Program-made: the position numbers and the translations under genes
Shown: piece by piece, positions 24,790-37,670 of the stretch
How positions within the stretch are numbered: position 1 is the first letter of the stretch
Layout of the letters: every line of letters begins with the position of its first letter
Notes under the pieces: model-generated
Seen by the model: the letters and a program-made list of their open reading frames with translations, nothing else
Told to the model about the DNA's origin: nothing
Databases searched by the model: none
Assembly: GCA_023101725.1 (NCBI GenBank)
Contig: JALJCO010008621.1
Coordinates: 434,001 to 498,000 of the forward strand
DNA: 64,000 bases
Origin: Atherinomorus stipes
Taxonomy: Eukaryota; Chordata; Actinopteri; Atheriniformes; Atherinidae
Direction of reading: 5' to 3'

Positions 24790-27700
24790 AAGAGGTTCCA
24801 ATTTTGCAGGAAAGTTGCTGTCGGCTCATGAGTGCAGCAATGACCCTCAGCTGCTGCAGAAAAACTAAAACACACCTGAACAGTGTCTCTGTTGGAGGCT
24901 AAACCGACTTAAGATAACTTGTGGAATTTAAACAAAGAAACATCTGGTTGAGCTGTGGGAGCTTGAACATTGTCTGTATGATGTGTCCTTCAACTCATAG
25001 CCATGGCTGTGAAAAGAAAGGCTGCAAGGAAAGAAAGAGCAGAGGAGCAAACCAGCTAGCATATTAATGCACATCATGGTAAAACATGGCAGTCCTTTTC
25101 AGCCCATTAACTCATAAAACCTTCTTTACATTGTTAAGAAGGCTTACATCAAAATCCATGTCACAATGTTCCACAGCTATTGTTCCGTCTGCATACATCA
25201 AACTTTAAGTTGCACAATGTGTGTTTGCTTTTACACACAGGGCAGTGAGGTTAACCAGGCTGTACAAATGGATTCATACAAGCTCCCTAATGTGGAATGA
25301 AAACAAACAACAGTTTAGAGATGTTGCTTTTTTCTTTGCTGCCAACGCTGGGGACAGTGTGGGGTCAACTACTGGTGACCCGGTGGTTGGTATGCACTTT
25401 GAGTTCTGCTGACCAAGATGGATGCTTACTTTCTTTAAGCTTTGAATGATTTAGCAGAAACACTCACTAATAACCTGATTGGCCCACTCCACGGAGTGAG
25501 CGGGGTCAGAAGGGAAAGTGATGACAAGGGGAAGACTGAAATTAGCTAAACCGGGATTTTTTTTTTCTTTCTTTCTCTGGTGCAAAAAGCCTAGTTTGTG
25601 TCAAAGGGGTGGCCCAGTGAACGCCCCACCTCTCTGGAATGCCTGGCATGCAGCAGGCTGGGCTGACTGGGTTCAGCTCATGGCAAGATCTAAGAGAAGC
25701 AAGGCTCATTTGTCACTGAGATCAGACACACACCTGGGCAAAACCCACTCATGATCAGGCTGCCACAACCCCCCGAACTCTTGTTGCTAACTGGATTTGT
25801 GGTTTACTTAAAAACATTAACAACTCAACTTTCCAGAAGAACTTCCATGTTGTTCAGATTTTTCTCTCTGTCATTTCTAGTTTCAGACCTAGCTACCCTG
25901 CTCACCAGCATGTCTGTAGATCCAGGTATTTATTTCCTATAAAAACTTTGCCTTTCAATTAAACCATGTGGGGATGCAAGACAGTGTTGTCAAACCTTTT
26001 ACTCATAAGTTGAATGTGATAACAGTGAAGAGCAACACTGATGGGTCATAGTCTTCGACAGTACTCCCTTGTTGGACTTTAACCTGGAGATTACACTGCA
26101 TCATAAAACTGCTGTCCACCCAGCCCTGGGTCAGTGCGTGCAAAGTATTTTCATCAGAAATGAAAACAACCGAGAAGGGGGTAAAGATAAAATGTTCAAT
26201 TCGAGCAGGGATCATTTGCATTTAATGGGACCTGACATAAGCACATGTCAAAAGAAACATGGACATTCAGATGTTTAAACTCTGCTGTATAAGTAAGTAA
26301 CACTTTTTGTAACATGGCCACTGATTCAGCCTCTATCAACACAGTCAACAGCTGCAGCTGCATCATGAGTTGTTAGGATGGAGGCAGTCATCCAGCCGTA
26401 CTTAACTGTACCGTCACAGCCGAGTGGTACAGATGTGTGTCATAACTAAAGAAAGTCTGAACATATGGACACGATGCACACTGTAGACTTGCAGTGACTG
26501 TACACAAGTGTAATAATCTCTAAAATCCAACCTGAGAAAATAGAGAAGCACTCAAAGAATAAAAATAATCTCCAAGAAAATTGTCCAATATCTCAACTAT
26601 TTGGCTAAAATCCACCTCTCCATTAAGTTTGATGAAATTTCGCCTTGCAGTTTTGGCATGATCTTCAAACAAAAACAGAAGTGATGTGCAGCACTGTAAA
26701 CATCTCCATACTTCCCAATTATTAGGGAAGTAATATTATCCTCACCTAACCACATTTTTAAGTTAAATTGACAGTAATCCAGCGATTCAGGTAAAAGCTC
26801 TTTTATATGCAATCTATGGTCATTATTTGCAATATAAATTACACAATAACATCTCTATATCTCCACTTTATAGGCTGGGAAGAGTCTAAAACAGGAGATA
26901 AGGGATTCAACTGATTTCATTTCCACAAAATGTCAAATGTAGATCATGTTAGTGGCTTAAAATCTCACCCTCAAGACCACAGAGTGCGATATACCATCTT
27001 CTCTACAACAACAAAAAAAATGCCTGATTTAAGTCTGTGTGTGTTTCTACATTCCTCTGTGGGAGCAACACTCCTGTGGGCACCACAACACACAGTCTGC
27101 TATGCACACACTGATAGTGTCTCCAACTTCAGTACTGAGGTCATGTGGTCTCAAGTAATAAGAGCCACAGCTCTTGGAGAGAAAAGGCAGAGAGACCTGA
27201 TCTGCACCAACAGCCTGGTACCTGCTGTGGGACAGCTTGGATTCCTGGCCCTTACCATCCGTGCAGGAGCCTGCAAGGCACAATGGAGGTCTTATACTTC
27301 GATAATCGAAGAATATCCCTCTCCTTTAATTAGAGACGGAGAATCTGCTGACTCATACTAGAAATTAATGACAGATGGACTGGGATGTCCTGTATGTCAG
27401 TGCTTGTTATATTGGAGCTCTCTTTAGAAACATAGCGTGCTTTATTAGAAGTTCAGAACTAGAAAAACTATATGTGGACATTAAAATTTTCCCTTTTGTG
27501 CAGCTTGTTCTGATTAAACGTCAAACAAATGCCTGTCCTACAAACAAACAAAAGCATTAAAGCTGAGCTCTTGTCCCATGGGACGAGACTTTGGTTTCAG
27601 GGGTCAAATAAATACTCTGCAGCCACTTTTGGACATACAGTACAAAGGCAAAGATGTTGCACTAACAACAGTTATATAACAGGGTTAATGATTTCCCTAG

Positions 27701-28700
27701 AGAGGAAGTACTGCAAGCTGTATACCTGTAAACAAGAAACTGAATGTGAATGTGTGCAGACAGACTTACAGTTTTTATTTATTCTACTATTCACCTGAGC
27801 AAAACAGCATGCAGATTTGGGCAGAGCTGGGACGTACAATTCACTGCTGAGCAAGTTTGAATCTAAATCTGCATCCTTGTCCCTCTGGCTGTCTCACAGA
27901 CAGATGCAGCAGGCTGTGGGCAATGGGTCAAGCTCACCTCATAGACTGGCAGCGTTTCCACAAATATTAACTGCTGCCCATATGCGGTGTCCATCACCCT
28001 CGTGGGAGCATTTCCCCTTAGTTTACATAAAAACAGCAATATTTTCTATAGAGATGTGCAGGTGGAAGGACTTTATGTTATTTAACCAAAACAGTGGAAA
28101 TTAGAGTGGCATACTGACTCCCAAAGTAGGCTAAATTTAAAATGAGTTTTGCACAAGTTGGGTTAAAGGCATTTGTAAATGGAATTCTTTTACAGTACTA
28201 AACTGTGACAGTCATTTCTGCAAATTGGATAGGTAACCAGAAAATCAACAATTAGATTAATCCTTACTTGTTGCTCAGAAACAGGGCACACATGAGCTGC
28301 TCGGAAACAAACAAGCCTCATAATGTGACAGTATGACAGAGAGGAGCTCCACAAACATGGGATTTGGATTAATTTGCATGTCACAGAGATAAACTAGCAG
28401 TGCACATTGTTTGCTTTAATGGTTAGTGTAAGTGGCTCTATCTGTGACCCTGTAAGTCTGACCCGGGGTGGCTTTAGAAGCTAGTGTTGGGCAAATGAGG
28501 GCAGGATGACTGCCAGGGCAGCTTCATGTCAAAGCCTGAGAAGACTCCAGGCTGCTGGGGGGAAGATGAGCAGCATTTCTCTGCCCTACTTCACTCAGAT
28601 TCCCATTTTAACGTTGTGTGTATGCTTGTTATGTTGAGCCACATGGCAATTAGAAAACAACTTTCACTGGGGTTCTGAAACTTATACAGTATGTATGACA
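24790..28700. other. Intronic DNA near the magi1 exon, nothing recognised
   Basis: The longest frame (26,930-27,361, 143 codons, plus strand) has no recognisable domain and an opposing frame overlaps it, so it is not called as a gene. Proximal enhancers of magi1 could lie here but none can be named. Confidence 0.5.
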
Positions 28701-28762
28701 GGTAATCTCAAGCACTTAGACACGTAGGTGTGGCAGTACAGTAGTTTCTATTTTATACTTAC

Positions 28763-29060
28763 CTTGACGAACAGTTTTTAACCTGACGGGACCTTTACAG
28801 CAGTTGATCAAAGTGTAAATGTCGTAAAGGGGTAATCCTGACACAGACAGCCCCTCAACTTCCAGCAGCAGCTCCCCTTCACAGAGTTTGCCGTCCTGAT
28901 AAACCACAGCATCCTCTATAATTTGCCCAATAAATGGAAACTCTCCATTCTCCGCTCCGCCGCTAAGCTCTACGTTCAGCTCCCCGCACGCGTCCCGGAT
29001 AATCGCGCTCTCGTTCACTTTGGTGATCCAGTGGTTCTTCTTCTGGATGACTTTTGACAT
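28763..29060 (-). CDS. magi1: MAGI1 scaffold protein, first coding exon (N-terminal PDZ domain)
   Basis: This exon starts at a true ATG (29,060 on the minus strand, A at -3) and encodes 99 codons plus one base. It ends at a consensus donor (CAAG|GTAAGT; first intron base 28,762). The opening residues MSKVIQKKNHW are the signature start of MAGI1; MAGI2 and MAGI3 begin MSKSLKKK and MSKTLKKK instead. Residues of about 17-98 form the N-terminal PDZ-like domain, with GELNVELSGGAENGEFP as the carboxylate-loop region and GELLLEVEGLSVSGLP in the core. The exon ends at VRQG, the same boundary as human exon 1. MAGI1 is a junctional scaffold (PDZ, guanylate-kinase-like and WW domains) that acts at tight and adherens junctions; those later domains lie off the left edge. 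Teleosts often keep two copies (magi1a and magi1b) and this sequence alone does not say which one this is. The reading frame past 28,763 is intronic and should not be counted. Confidence 0.92.
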
Positions 29061-29112
29061 TATGGATAAAGTCCATAAAAAAACCTTTATTTCCGAGGAT
29101 CAGCGGATGCAT
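28963..29112 (-). other. Overlapping upstream open reading frame in the magi1 leader
   Basis: An upstream ATG at 29,112 (G at -3), and a second one in the same frame at 29,076, open a 49-codon frame. It runs through the magi1 start codon in a different frame and stops at 28,963. If the transcript begins upstream of 29,112, ribosomes starting here would bypass the magi1 ATG. The frame resembles no known protein; it would act, if at all, by lowering translation. Confidence 0.35.
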
Positions 29113-29660
29113 AGCACTGATGCTGCCCAACGCAGATAACTTCAAGATGTTTGGGTCCAAGGAGCATTATTACTCTTCTCTTCAGATGCCTCTCGCGGTG
29201 CATCCCGGTGGATCACAATCCAGACTGCCGCTGCTTCTGTAGTTGTTTCCGCATCTTTAACTACTGCCACGCGCTGATTCCTCCTAATGAGATCTAATCC
29301 ACTCACAAAAGACTCTTTTCTGGATTAATCTTGGAGTTCTGCCGCTTTCCTTTGAGTATTTCTCTTTGGTAAACTTGCGCTTCTCTCTTGCAACCGGCGG
29401 CGCCTTTAAGCAGGTAACACGACAAGTTCACTACTTGCTCCTTCTCCGGGGATGGAGAAAACGTTGTAGGGGAGGGGGGGCGCATGCGTCCCGTTACTAC
29501 TCCACGAGGAAAAATCCATCCCACACCTACCGGGTCCTAAAGCTCCACCCTGCTCGCCGTCCAGCCCCCGTTTCCAAACGGATTATAGAGATCTGTGTGT
29601 CTAATCCGCCGGGACCTCCAGCAGCTTGTTCACAAATAATAGAAACACGCATCAGGGACT
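29061..29660 (-). promoter_or_regulatory. magi1: magi1 5' UTR and CpG-rich promoter region
   Basis: The 600 bases upstream of the magi1 ATG are clearly richer in G+C and CpG than the surrounding AT-rich DNA, for example around 29,390-29,480 and 29,520-29,620. No TATA box is evident at a sensible distance, which fits a dispersed CpG-island promoter. The transcription start cannot be placed. The CpG-rich zone also runs into the coding exon (28,940-29,010). Confidence 0.6.
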
Positions 29661-29984
29661 AAGAATTTCAGAGCGTATTTTTCTGTTGAAGGACTTAGAA
29701 AGAAAAAAAAAAAAGAAAGAAAGAAAAACCTTGTTACAGGCAAGATGGAATGCTGAAAAAAGTGTCCCATTTCATTTTTAAAATTTAGATAAAGAATTTA
29801 GGCTACAAGATAAAGTTACTTCTTGTCTTATTTTACACGTTTTCTGGGACAATGTGCAAATCGTTGACGTAAACCTTTCAATACTAGCACCAAACAAATA
29901 ATAATAACTAAATGGTCTGTATTTATCTTACAAATGTTAGCCTACTGCAAATAGGCTGTAGGTTACCCTTACAAAAAAGTAGTA

Positions 29985-30600
29985 TATGCAAATATGCTTT
30001 AAGTATACTAATTTTAAACTTTAAATAAGACAGTATACTTTCAGTTTACTGTTTATGTATTTATCAGAAATATACTTAGTTTACTTGGCCTTTGCTCATA
30101 AATATACTAGGAGTTTAACTATATTTAGTCTTTACTTATTTACACTTTTGAACGATATGGTTTAATAGTAATACATTCATAGTATATTTTCATACATGTG
30201 GTTTGTTTGTGGCATACTGCAAGATGTACATTCTTTCATGTTTTTAAATGCTATCTTGTAATATTTAGTGGCCATCTATCTTACACTTTGAAAACCCCCA
30301 GTTCATATCATATTACTTTTAGTATACTTAAAATCTTACTTTCTAAAAGTAAAAGTAAGCTTGAAGTTTTAGTATGAGTAGACTAACAGTATACCTAGAT
30401 TACTTTCAGTATACTTGAAAGTGTACTTTTAAATACTTAAAGTGGGCCAATTTAGTCCCAAGAAGTATACTTGTTAGTATACTGCAAGTAGATTGGTATC
30501 GGTGTACTTAGTCATAAAAGTACACTTGGGGGATATACTTTACTATACTTGAGTATACTTAATGACATGTACTTACGGAATACTTTTGGTAGGGGAATGT
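29985..30600. repeat. AGTATACTT palindrome-rich repeat cluster
   Basis: The 9-bp near-palindrome AGTATACTT and close variants (AAATATACTT, AGTACACTT, CAGTATACCT) recur well over ten times in about 600 bp. Spacing is irregular. Such sequences occur dispersed in fish genomes; no coding potential. Confidence 0.65.
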
Positions 30601-30984
30601 AAAACGATATAGCAACAAATGTAAGTAGCTACTTCCAGACTTCAGTCAAATTAATAAACTAGTAATTATACACATATAACTTATACTTATAAAAGTAAAC
30701 GGGTCAATATATTTGAAACAGCCTACTTTATGGGGTTTATATTGCATTTATAAAATTTTGCAATGACATTTTTTAAAACCTCATAGTCTTTAAAACAGGC
30801 CTGCACCAAACAAAAATTTTCCTTCATCACCTTTTTATTTATGTTTTAAAAGAAGTTTGGGAGTGATCATTTGAAGCTGTAAATTCATTACTTTGCGTTA
30901 AACAATGGTAACCTAGCCTACGTCATTTTCATGGGAAAACTCATCAACTCATCATCATTGCAGGATTTTAAGAAAAAACAACCC

Positions 30985-31725
30985 GATGACCTGAAAACAT
31001 GATTATATATGCAGATTTTATTTTGGTGTTTAAAATCCTTCATGGTTTGGCCCCTGTTAAAATATTTCATAAATAAATAAATAAAAAGGAAAGCTCAAAC
31101 AGGTCGACCAGGCCAAAGGCGACTGCAGTGCCATTTAGGAAAAGTAGTTTTTGGACAAGCTGTGTTTTCATATTGTACCTCATAAACTTTACAATACCTA
31201 TGTCTATAGGTGAGATTCCTACTCTTAGACTGTTTGCTAAAAATCTTAAACTATGGTTTCTAGAAAATCAAATTTGCTCCCACAAGTAACGGTGTGTGTA
31301 TACATGAATGTATTTCGTCTAATTTCTAAAAATAGGATCAGAACAGGAAATGTGCAATACTTGCATCAATATTCGGGTGTTGTGCAGTGTCACTTGTGCT
31401 CTTTAACATGTAACATATTTAGAACTTTGCATTTATCACTTTAATACTATGTGATTTAGTTTAGCACTCTGCACTTTAAACCTAGATCTGGGTCTAGGTC
31501 TGACATCAACAGCATTCTTATTTTGCGTTTTATTTTATCATCTTTACTATTGTGTACTTTGATCTCCTTCCATTGTTTTTAATGTTTTAATGTTATTGTT
31601 CCTACTTTAGTTTTATTGTATTGATTTGTCAAGGGGCTAAGGATGGAAGTTAGCTTTGCTATAACCCTGCAATTTTGCATTTTATGTTCTATGCCCTTTC
31701 CCTTTTAAAATAAATGAATAAACTC
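30985..31725 (+). mobile_element. Probable LINE 3' remnant
   Basis: A short frame reads FKILHGLAPVK, and downstream RSTRPKATAVPFRKSSFWTS, both resembling the C-terminal end of fish LINE open reading frames. The segment ends in an AT-rich 3' region with TAAAATAAATGAATAAA. Assignment is by resemblance only. Confidence 0.45.
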
Positions 31726-31729
31726 AAAC

Positions 31730-34190
31730 TGAAGCAGAGCAGGATGGATCAATGTGAGGAAATCCCCCAGGTGAAGAAAAAAAGGGTGAAGAAAAAGAGT
31801 GCCTTTCACAACATAGCATCTCCCAAGCTTATTGTGTCATCATATTCTCAGCTGGCTCATTATTTCAAGTTTAAAAAGAAAATAAAAATAAACTCAGTTT
31901 GTAAGCAGACCCTTATGTCCAGATGGCATGAAACTTTGAAAGTTTTTTTTTTTTAATTAACAATAAATACATCACTCATGTTTTTTCTGACTAAACTAAT
32001 TTGCCTGTAGATTGACAAAGAGTTTTTGTTTATGTGCACAATTGCATTATCCACAGCAGTGCAAATAACTGGGGCTCCAGCAAGTTGGAGAGAGCGAGGA
32101 GGGATCAGGTGAGAAACACATGGCACTGAAAAGGAAAACAGGCTCTCTGTGTTTCCTGCTTGTCCACATAAAGTACAGTAACTGGCACTCTACCACTGTG
32201 AGGGCAGTGGCCTGGATAGCAGTGCATGAAAGGCAGCTCTCCATTCCATTTCTCTCTGTGTTTAGAGCAGAGTTTTCAGTGTCTCCTGCTTGTCGTATAA
32301 GTATTTCTCTCAAACTAACTGAATATTTGATAATCCTTTTTATTTCCTACTCTACGTTAACTTGGTTTGAATACATTCATTATATGTGTCTAGGATTATT
32401 GGAAAACATAGCACAGGCCTACAAGACATTGTCATTAACCCTGTTTTGCAAAAGTGGCTCTGTTCTGCCAGTCACATGTCACATGACATTCTCAGTGGAT
32501 GAAACTAATGGCTGCAGGCCACTGAATGTGACACAAATCCAGAGCACTGTTGTGCTCTGACTAAAGAGATTTAGGCTGTTTCCAAGAGCTCCGAACAAAT
32601 AACCATCTATAAACTAAAAACAGTGGCATCATCTATAATGGTGCAATTTACATGAAGAATAAATAAATACCTGTGATTCACCGCTTCTCACATTGCTACC
32701 TGCCATATGTGCTTCACTAAGAAGACTGATGTCAAGTCTTCAGTTTGAGGATTGTTTAACTTCTGTGGTTGGAAAATGTGACTAATTCCTCTTTATAATG
32801 GTTTGCGTTAGCATTTTTTAAATTTTTTTATTTTATTTTGAATGCATCAAAAGTTTTGCCTTGAGGGCACACACAAGTAAATATCCAACATGATTTTCTC
32901 AGTTTAAGCTACATTTTGATTCTTAGATGTTTGATAATTCACTGCATTGATGCTTACTGTAAAATTCCTTAAGCTGAATTTTTAGCATTGATCTGATGGA
33001 GGTATACTCTGTTTCACAAGGTTTTGTATAAACAAAAAAGACAACACCCCAAAAAATGGAAAAGAGATTAAAGTTTTCTCTTGATGCAATCTTTACAATT
33101 TTGTGAGAGCTCCTCTGCCATTCAATATATGGAAATCCAGAGGTGGAAATTTTGTGGAACAACAATATAAAGTGTTGACAATTTTTAAGGAAAGTGCCTC
33201 TGAACATAGGCATTGGTTCTTTCTCAATACTAATGATATCTTGACCTGAGGGCAAACTGAGATAGTTTCCTGTAAGCTTGAGTCCCTCCAGATGAATAAT
33301 CTGTTTAAATATATAAATCTGACAGTTTTCAACAGCCTGACAGGAGAGATGAGAGTCTGCGAGTGACTGATGAGATACACCACAATCTTTGTGGCACACA
33401 TGATGTTTGATTCAAATTTGCTGATGAATGGAAACTAAATAGAATTCAGAATCATCTCTTAATTTATTCCTTTTTTTGTGTGTTTGGCCTTTCTGGGAAA
33501 GAAAAATAAAGGAAAAACTTAAAGTTGGAAAAATGTAGAGCCTATATTGACCTTCATTCTTAATGTCTTGCATATCTCTAGCTCTTCAGTTCCATTAACC
33601 CATCTGTATGTGTGTGTATGTGCATGCACCTTTTGGCTATATGAGGAGGTTAAACTTTAACCGACTGTTAACTGAGTATCTTTGTTGCCTGCTGTGGTAT
33701 GTAAAGGCAGTCGCACAGAAACAACTGTTGAAGCAACGCATACAAAGTGTGCAGCGTTGTGTAACTGTGTTCGGTATTATTCGCAACATTAAAATCACAA
33801 ATGTCATCAGTCAAAGATCAATACACAGTAATTAAATATTAACCAGCAAGTCAAACATTGTATCGATCAGCTGTGCTTGTCAAACTGCAAACACACTGCA
33901 TCAAAGAGACCACTTGAAACAGCCTGAATCATCCAGTGAACCCGATCATTGACTTTGCAAAATATTCTCTTACATAAAGTAATTTATTAATCATACCTCT
34001 GAAAATATTCATATGCAATTCACTGCAGTACAAACATTGGTTCTTTTAGCACATGGACAATATTTGGCAGATTACATGTTTTTCATTAAGTGTTTATCCA
34101 CAAAAACACAGCCAATAACACACATGACAAAAAAGGAAAAAGAGAAAATGTTTTTTCACAATTCAAACAAAAGATTTTCAGGACAGGTTG
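31730..34190. other. Intergenic DNA with one unrecognised frame
   Basis: The frame at 32,923-33,399 (minus, up to 158 codons) has no domain that was recognised. A 102-codon frame on the same strand overlaps it. Nothing else stands out. Confidence 0.45.
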
Positions 34191-34439
34191 GAGTAAGTGT
34201 GTTGGTGCTATATAAACTTTAATTTAATTTAATTCTTCATGACAACATTAGGAGATCTAAATAATAGCATAAGAGGACAATTTTGTAATCATTTAAAGCT
34301 ACATGTTGCAAATATTTTTTTTTTCCTTTTGTTTTTGATTTTTCAAAAGGCCTCAAATTATATTGTGCTGAACTGCGAACATCTTAAAAAGTTTCTTATT
34401 GATATCCTGATCAGAATTTTTTATTGCAGGTGTGGCAAG

Positions 34440-34525
34440 GTATGCAACAGAGGGCCCAGGTGGGATTTGATCCCTAGACTCCCAGGTGTAAGTCATGCAT
34501 GCTTACCATTCAGCCAAAGGGACAT
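34440..34525 (-). repeat. tRNA-like fossil (degenerate tRNA or SINE head)
   Basis: On the minus strand an A-box (TGGCTGAATGG, 34,516-34,506) and a B-box (GGATCAAATCC, 34,473-34,463) match the RNA polymerase III consensus with tRNA-like spacing. The T stem is only partly paired, so this is not a working tRNA. Confidence 0.45.
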
Positions 34526-34839
34526 CCCTGTGGCCAAGTACCCAGGGCACATGATCAGTCAGAGGCATAGTGATAGGACCCCACACTGTCACACAGGTCA
34601 TCAGAAGTCCATGACTCAGCACATATACAAGGTGAGGAAAAGAGAGCCTTGCCTCTAATAACTCTACAATGATGCATTAGCCTCCAACTAGCTTACTATG
34701 CTATATACTGTACAGTGGCTGCATATCCGATGATTAGCTGGCAGATTATTCTATCTTTAAATGCATCTTTTAGCACACACTATAGGAGTTAGGCTGCTTA
34801 TTTAAATGGTGTTGTTGGAGTGACTATATCAAGCAGATA

Positions 34840-35260
34840 CCTGCAGAGAAGAAAAATGGAGCCTGGAAGTGCGAAAAAATGGCTAAGGGCTGGCTCCAAA
34901 AGAGAGTGGATAAAGGCCAATGTTAAAAAGACCAACTTTACAGCAGAAATATACACGTTAGCGGCCTGGTTAAAAAAAAAAAAAAAAAAATCATTTTTGG
35001 TTTAAGAAGTGAAGTTCAGGGGGGGGGGGGGGATTATAACTCATCTATTAAGATGTCATTTAATCTTGAAATTGCACATATTTAGGGGCATGTCCTTTTG
35101 ATTGACAGGCAACAGATGGGCTGTCAGTGCTTGCTCCTGGGAAGGCCTCAGCCAATAGCAGAGTAGCAAAACCATGCTTTTTGGTCGGCTAACAGCGGGC
35201 CTTAGCTTTAGCCTTCAACTCCTTCAGTTCTTCTTAGCTCCAGGTTCGTTCAATTGGCTC
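34840..35260 (-). repeat. Interspersed repeat, inverted partner of 2,560-3,115
   Basis: In reverse complement: AACCAGGCCGCTAAC, GTAAAGTTGGTC, TTTTGGAGCCAGCCC. It contains an A-run (34,972-34,990) and a 14-base G-run (35,019-35,032). Confidence 0.45.
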
Positions 35261-37416
35261 TCAGCTACAGGTAGCTAAGACTTAAGCTGTCAGTCATTTG
35301 CTCCCACACTCCCATCTCAGCTCTACCTCTCTGCCCATTTTTTCCCCCACGTCTGCCAAGATGGAGACGGTGGGAAAAGCCCACCAAACTCTTCAGAAAC
35401 CTATGGGTGGCACCGCAGAAAGTTTGCCCAGCATACAGTCTATGGGCTACATATACCAAGTTAGCTTAATAAGGACACCACTGTTACCAACTAATAGTGA
35501 GGTGAAGTTACCTCCAATCCAACATTTATTTTTCACCAGGCAGTCTTTCACAGTCTTTTATCGGAGATGGATAGAACAATAGACACAGTTCATCGTAACC
35601 AGTCCAACTTTCTTATTTTCCCGCTAGTGTGCTACATTGGTCAAGACCTCGGGTGCATTGTGGTATGTCTGAGGTTCATAATTTAACAATTTCGATAAAT
35701 TTGTCCACAGCTAGAATAGAACCTCAACAATTTTATTCTCTACAATGTGTATTTATGGTTGCAAGTAAGTGGCTCGGTTTGGTTAAAAATTTGTTTTCCC
35801 CATTATTGTAGCACATTTGAGCTGGTCAGAGATCTGTCAGACCCAATCCCTCCACCACACACACACATAGACACACAATGGAACAAAATCCATGCAGAAA
35901 TGTGATTAGCTGTCTGTTCTGCAGTTTCACTGCTAGCTCATAATTAGAAATCAAATTTTTAAGCCTGGGGCTGAAGATCATACTGTATGAGCCAACTTTA
36001 GTGAAAATGAAAAATCATTCATGGCCTAAAAAACATTTAAAAAATATTGAATAAAATCTAATTTGGTTGTAAATGGTGTCAATAAGATCCCCTGAAAGGT
36101 AGTATGGCTTTGCCTTGGGACTTTCTGAAGTAGTAATTATTGTTTTAAGTCAAACAAAATAACCGTTATTAACCACAACACATTTTTGTGGATTGCAGCA
36201 ACCCATAATCATCAAATGCTTTTTAACTTTTTGTTTTCTGTCAAGATAAGGGTCAACACAAAGTTGGTGTTTTAAACACACTAATTTTTGATTACCTGCA
36301 TCCTCTTTCTTCTCATTTCTAGGAAATTGTGCCTCTACCATGATCACTGAGAATTTTTTCAGAGCCTTAGAATCACATCCACTAGAAACAAACAGCAGGG
36401 CTATGACTACTGGAGAAACCTTCAGTAAGAAAACACTGAAGAATCCCAAGTGAAAGACTAATGAATGTTTCACCTCCGCATGTAACATGCATTTTGGCAT
36501 TACTTCAACATAAAGATTCCAAGGACTTGTTTCGTGACAGTTTTAGCTTTTTATGTCTCTTTGCATCTCTCACACAAATCCTCACTGAACAGAGAAAAGA
36601 TGCAAGGAAGCATCATGAGTCAGAGAAGCATAGAGATGTTTTATCATAATGAATTGCGCACCTTGAAGTTAGATTCCTTCTAACAGCTCAAAGTGAGATG
36701 ACCTCACTTCCTTTTTGTTAGCTATATGCTTCTGATTTCAATTGGTTCTGTCATAGGAAAACAAAACAAACTAAAAAACCTCTGTAGTTTTTGTGGAGTC
36801 TGGTTTAAATGTAATTTAATTGAATTTAGATGAATACTGTCTTGATCCCATGAAGCAATGAATAAATTGAATAAATGAATACATTGAACTTCCTTTTTAA
36901 ATATGTTTGTAATTTTACGGTATAAATCACTCCCATCGTCACTGGTGGCACTAAAATGCATATAGGAAACAAATAAAAAAATTATTCAAAGAGATCAGGA
37001 CACTGCTCTTGAACCTTTCCTTCTGTTACATGGATCTTTATTCTTCTCTCTTTACCATGAAAGTGAAAAATAAAAGATTTCTTAAAGATAACAACACAGC
37101 AGCACTGGGAGCTCAGCAGCACATATGCATCTTTTCTCACAAAGATTGCTTGTCATGTTATCTCCCTGAGCTGTAGCTGACTCATGGTCATGTGGAGATG
37201 TGGAAGATAATTTTTAAATTTTTTAAATTAGCCCCATTGTGAAGTTTTTTTTTTTGTTGTTGTTGTTTTAAAATTAAGGTGTGGCATATATGTAGTTTTT
37301 TAGCCATCACGTTTCCATAAGCTGTAACTTACATTATTCTGCATTTAGAGCCGAATATTTGTTCAACCTGGTAAAACCTCTTCCTTAGCTTTTGTGGTAA
37401 AATTCTGAGTTTTAAG

Positions 37417-37670
37417 TAAATGGACTGTACTTATATAGCGCTTTTCCAGTCATACTAACTGCTCAAAGCGCTTTACATATCACATTCACTCAGTCACACA
37501 CACAATCATACAAACATTCAAACCCTGATAGGCACATCAGGAGGCAACTTGGGGTTCAGTGTCTTGCCCAGGGACACTTCAGCATGTAGTCTGGGGAAGC
37601 CTGAAATCAATCCCCCGACCCTCCAGTTGAAAGATGACTGCTCTTCCACCTGAGCTACAGCCGCCCCACA
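37417..37670 (-). mobile_element. tRNA-derived SINE
   Basis: On the minus strand it begins GGGGCGGCTGTAGCTCAGG, with an A-box at 37,657-37,646 and a weak B-box. The body contains CCCTGGGCAAGACACTGAACC and ends AAGCGCTATATAAGTACAGT then CCATTTA. This is a well-known teleost SINE type. TTTAAG on both sides (37,411-37,416; 37,671-37,676) may be its target duplication. Confidence 0.8.

Larger units (their letters stand above)
1..28762 (-). other. magi1: First intron of magi1 (continues past the left edge)
   Basis: This is inferred from the donor at 28,762 and the absence of any convincing magi1 exon to the left. No guanylate-kinase, WW or further PDZ coding segment was recognised here. A very long first intron is usual for MAGI genes. 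The interval is dominated by transposon remnants, listed separately, and short reading frames without recognisable domains. Unannotated promoters or enhancers may lie inside but cannot be called by eye. Confidence 0.75.

Noticed and set aside
28716..28762. Continuation of the magi1 frame past the donor (KYKIETTVLPHLRV)
   Set aside because: A consensus donor lies at 28,762 and human MAGI1 splices at the same residue, so this is intronic read-through.
29113..29160. Extension of the magi1 leader frame to 29,160
   Set aside because: The apparent start there is TTG, not ATG; the first ATG in that frame is 29,112.
32120..32560. 146-codon frame on the plus strand
   Set aside because: No recognisable domain and composition like the flanking non-coding DNA.
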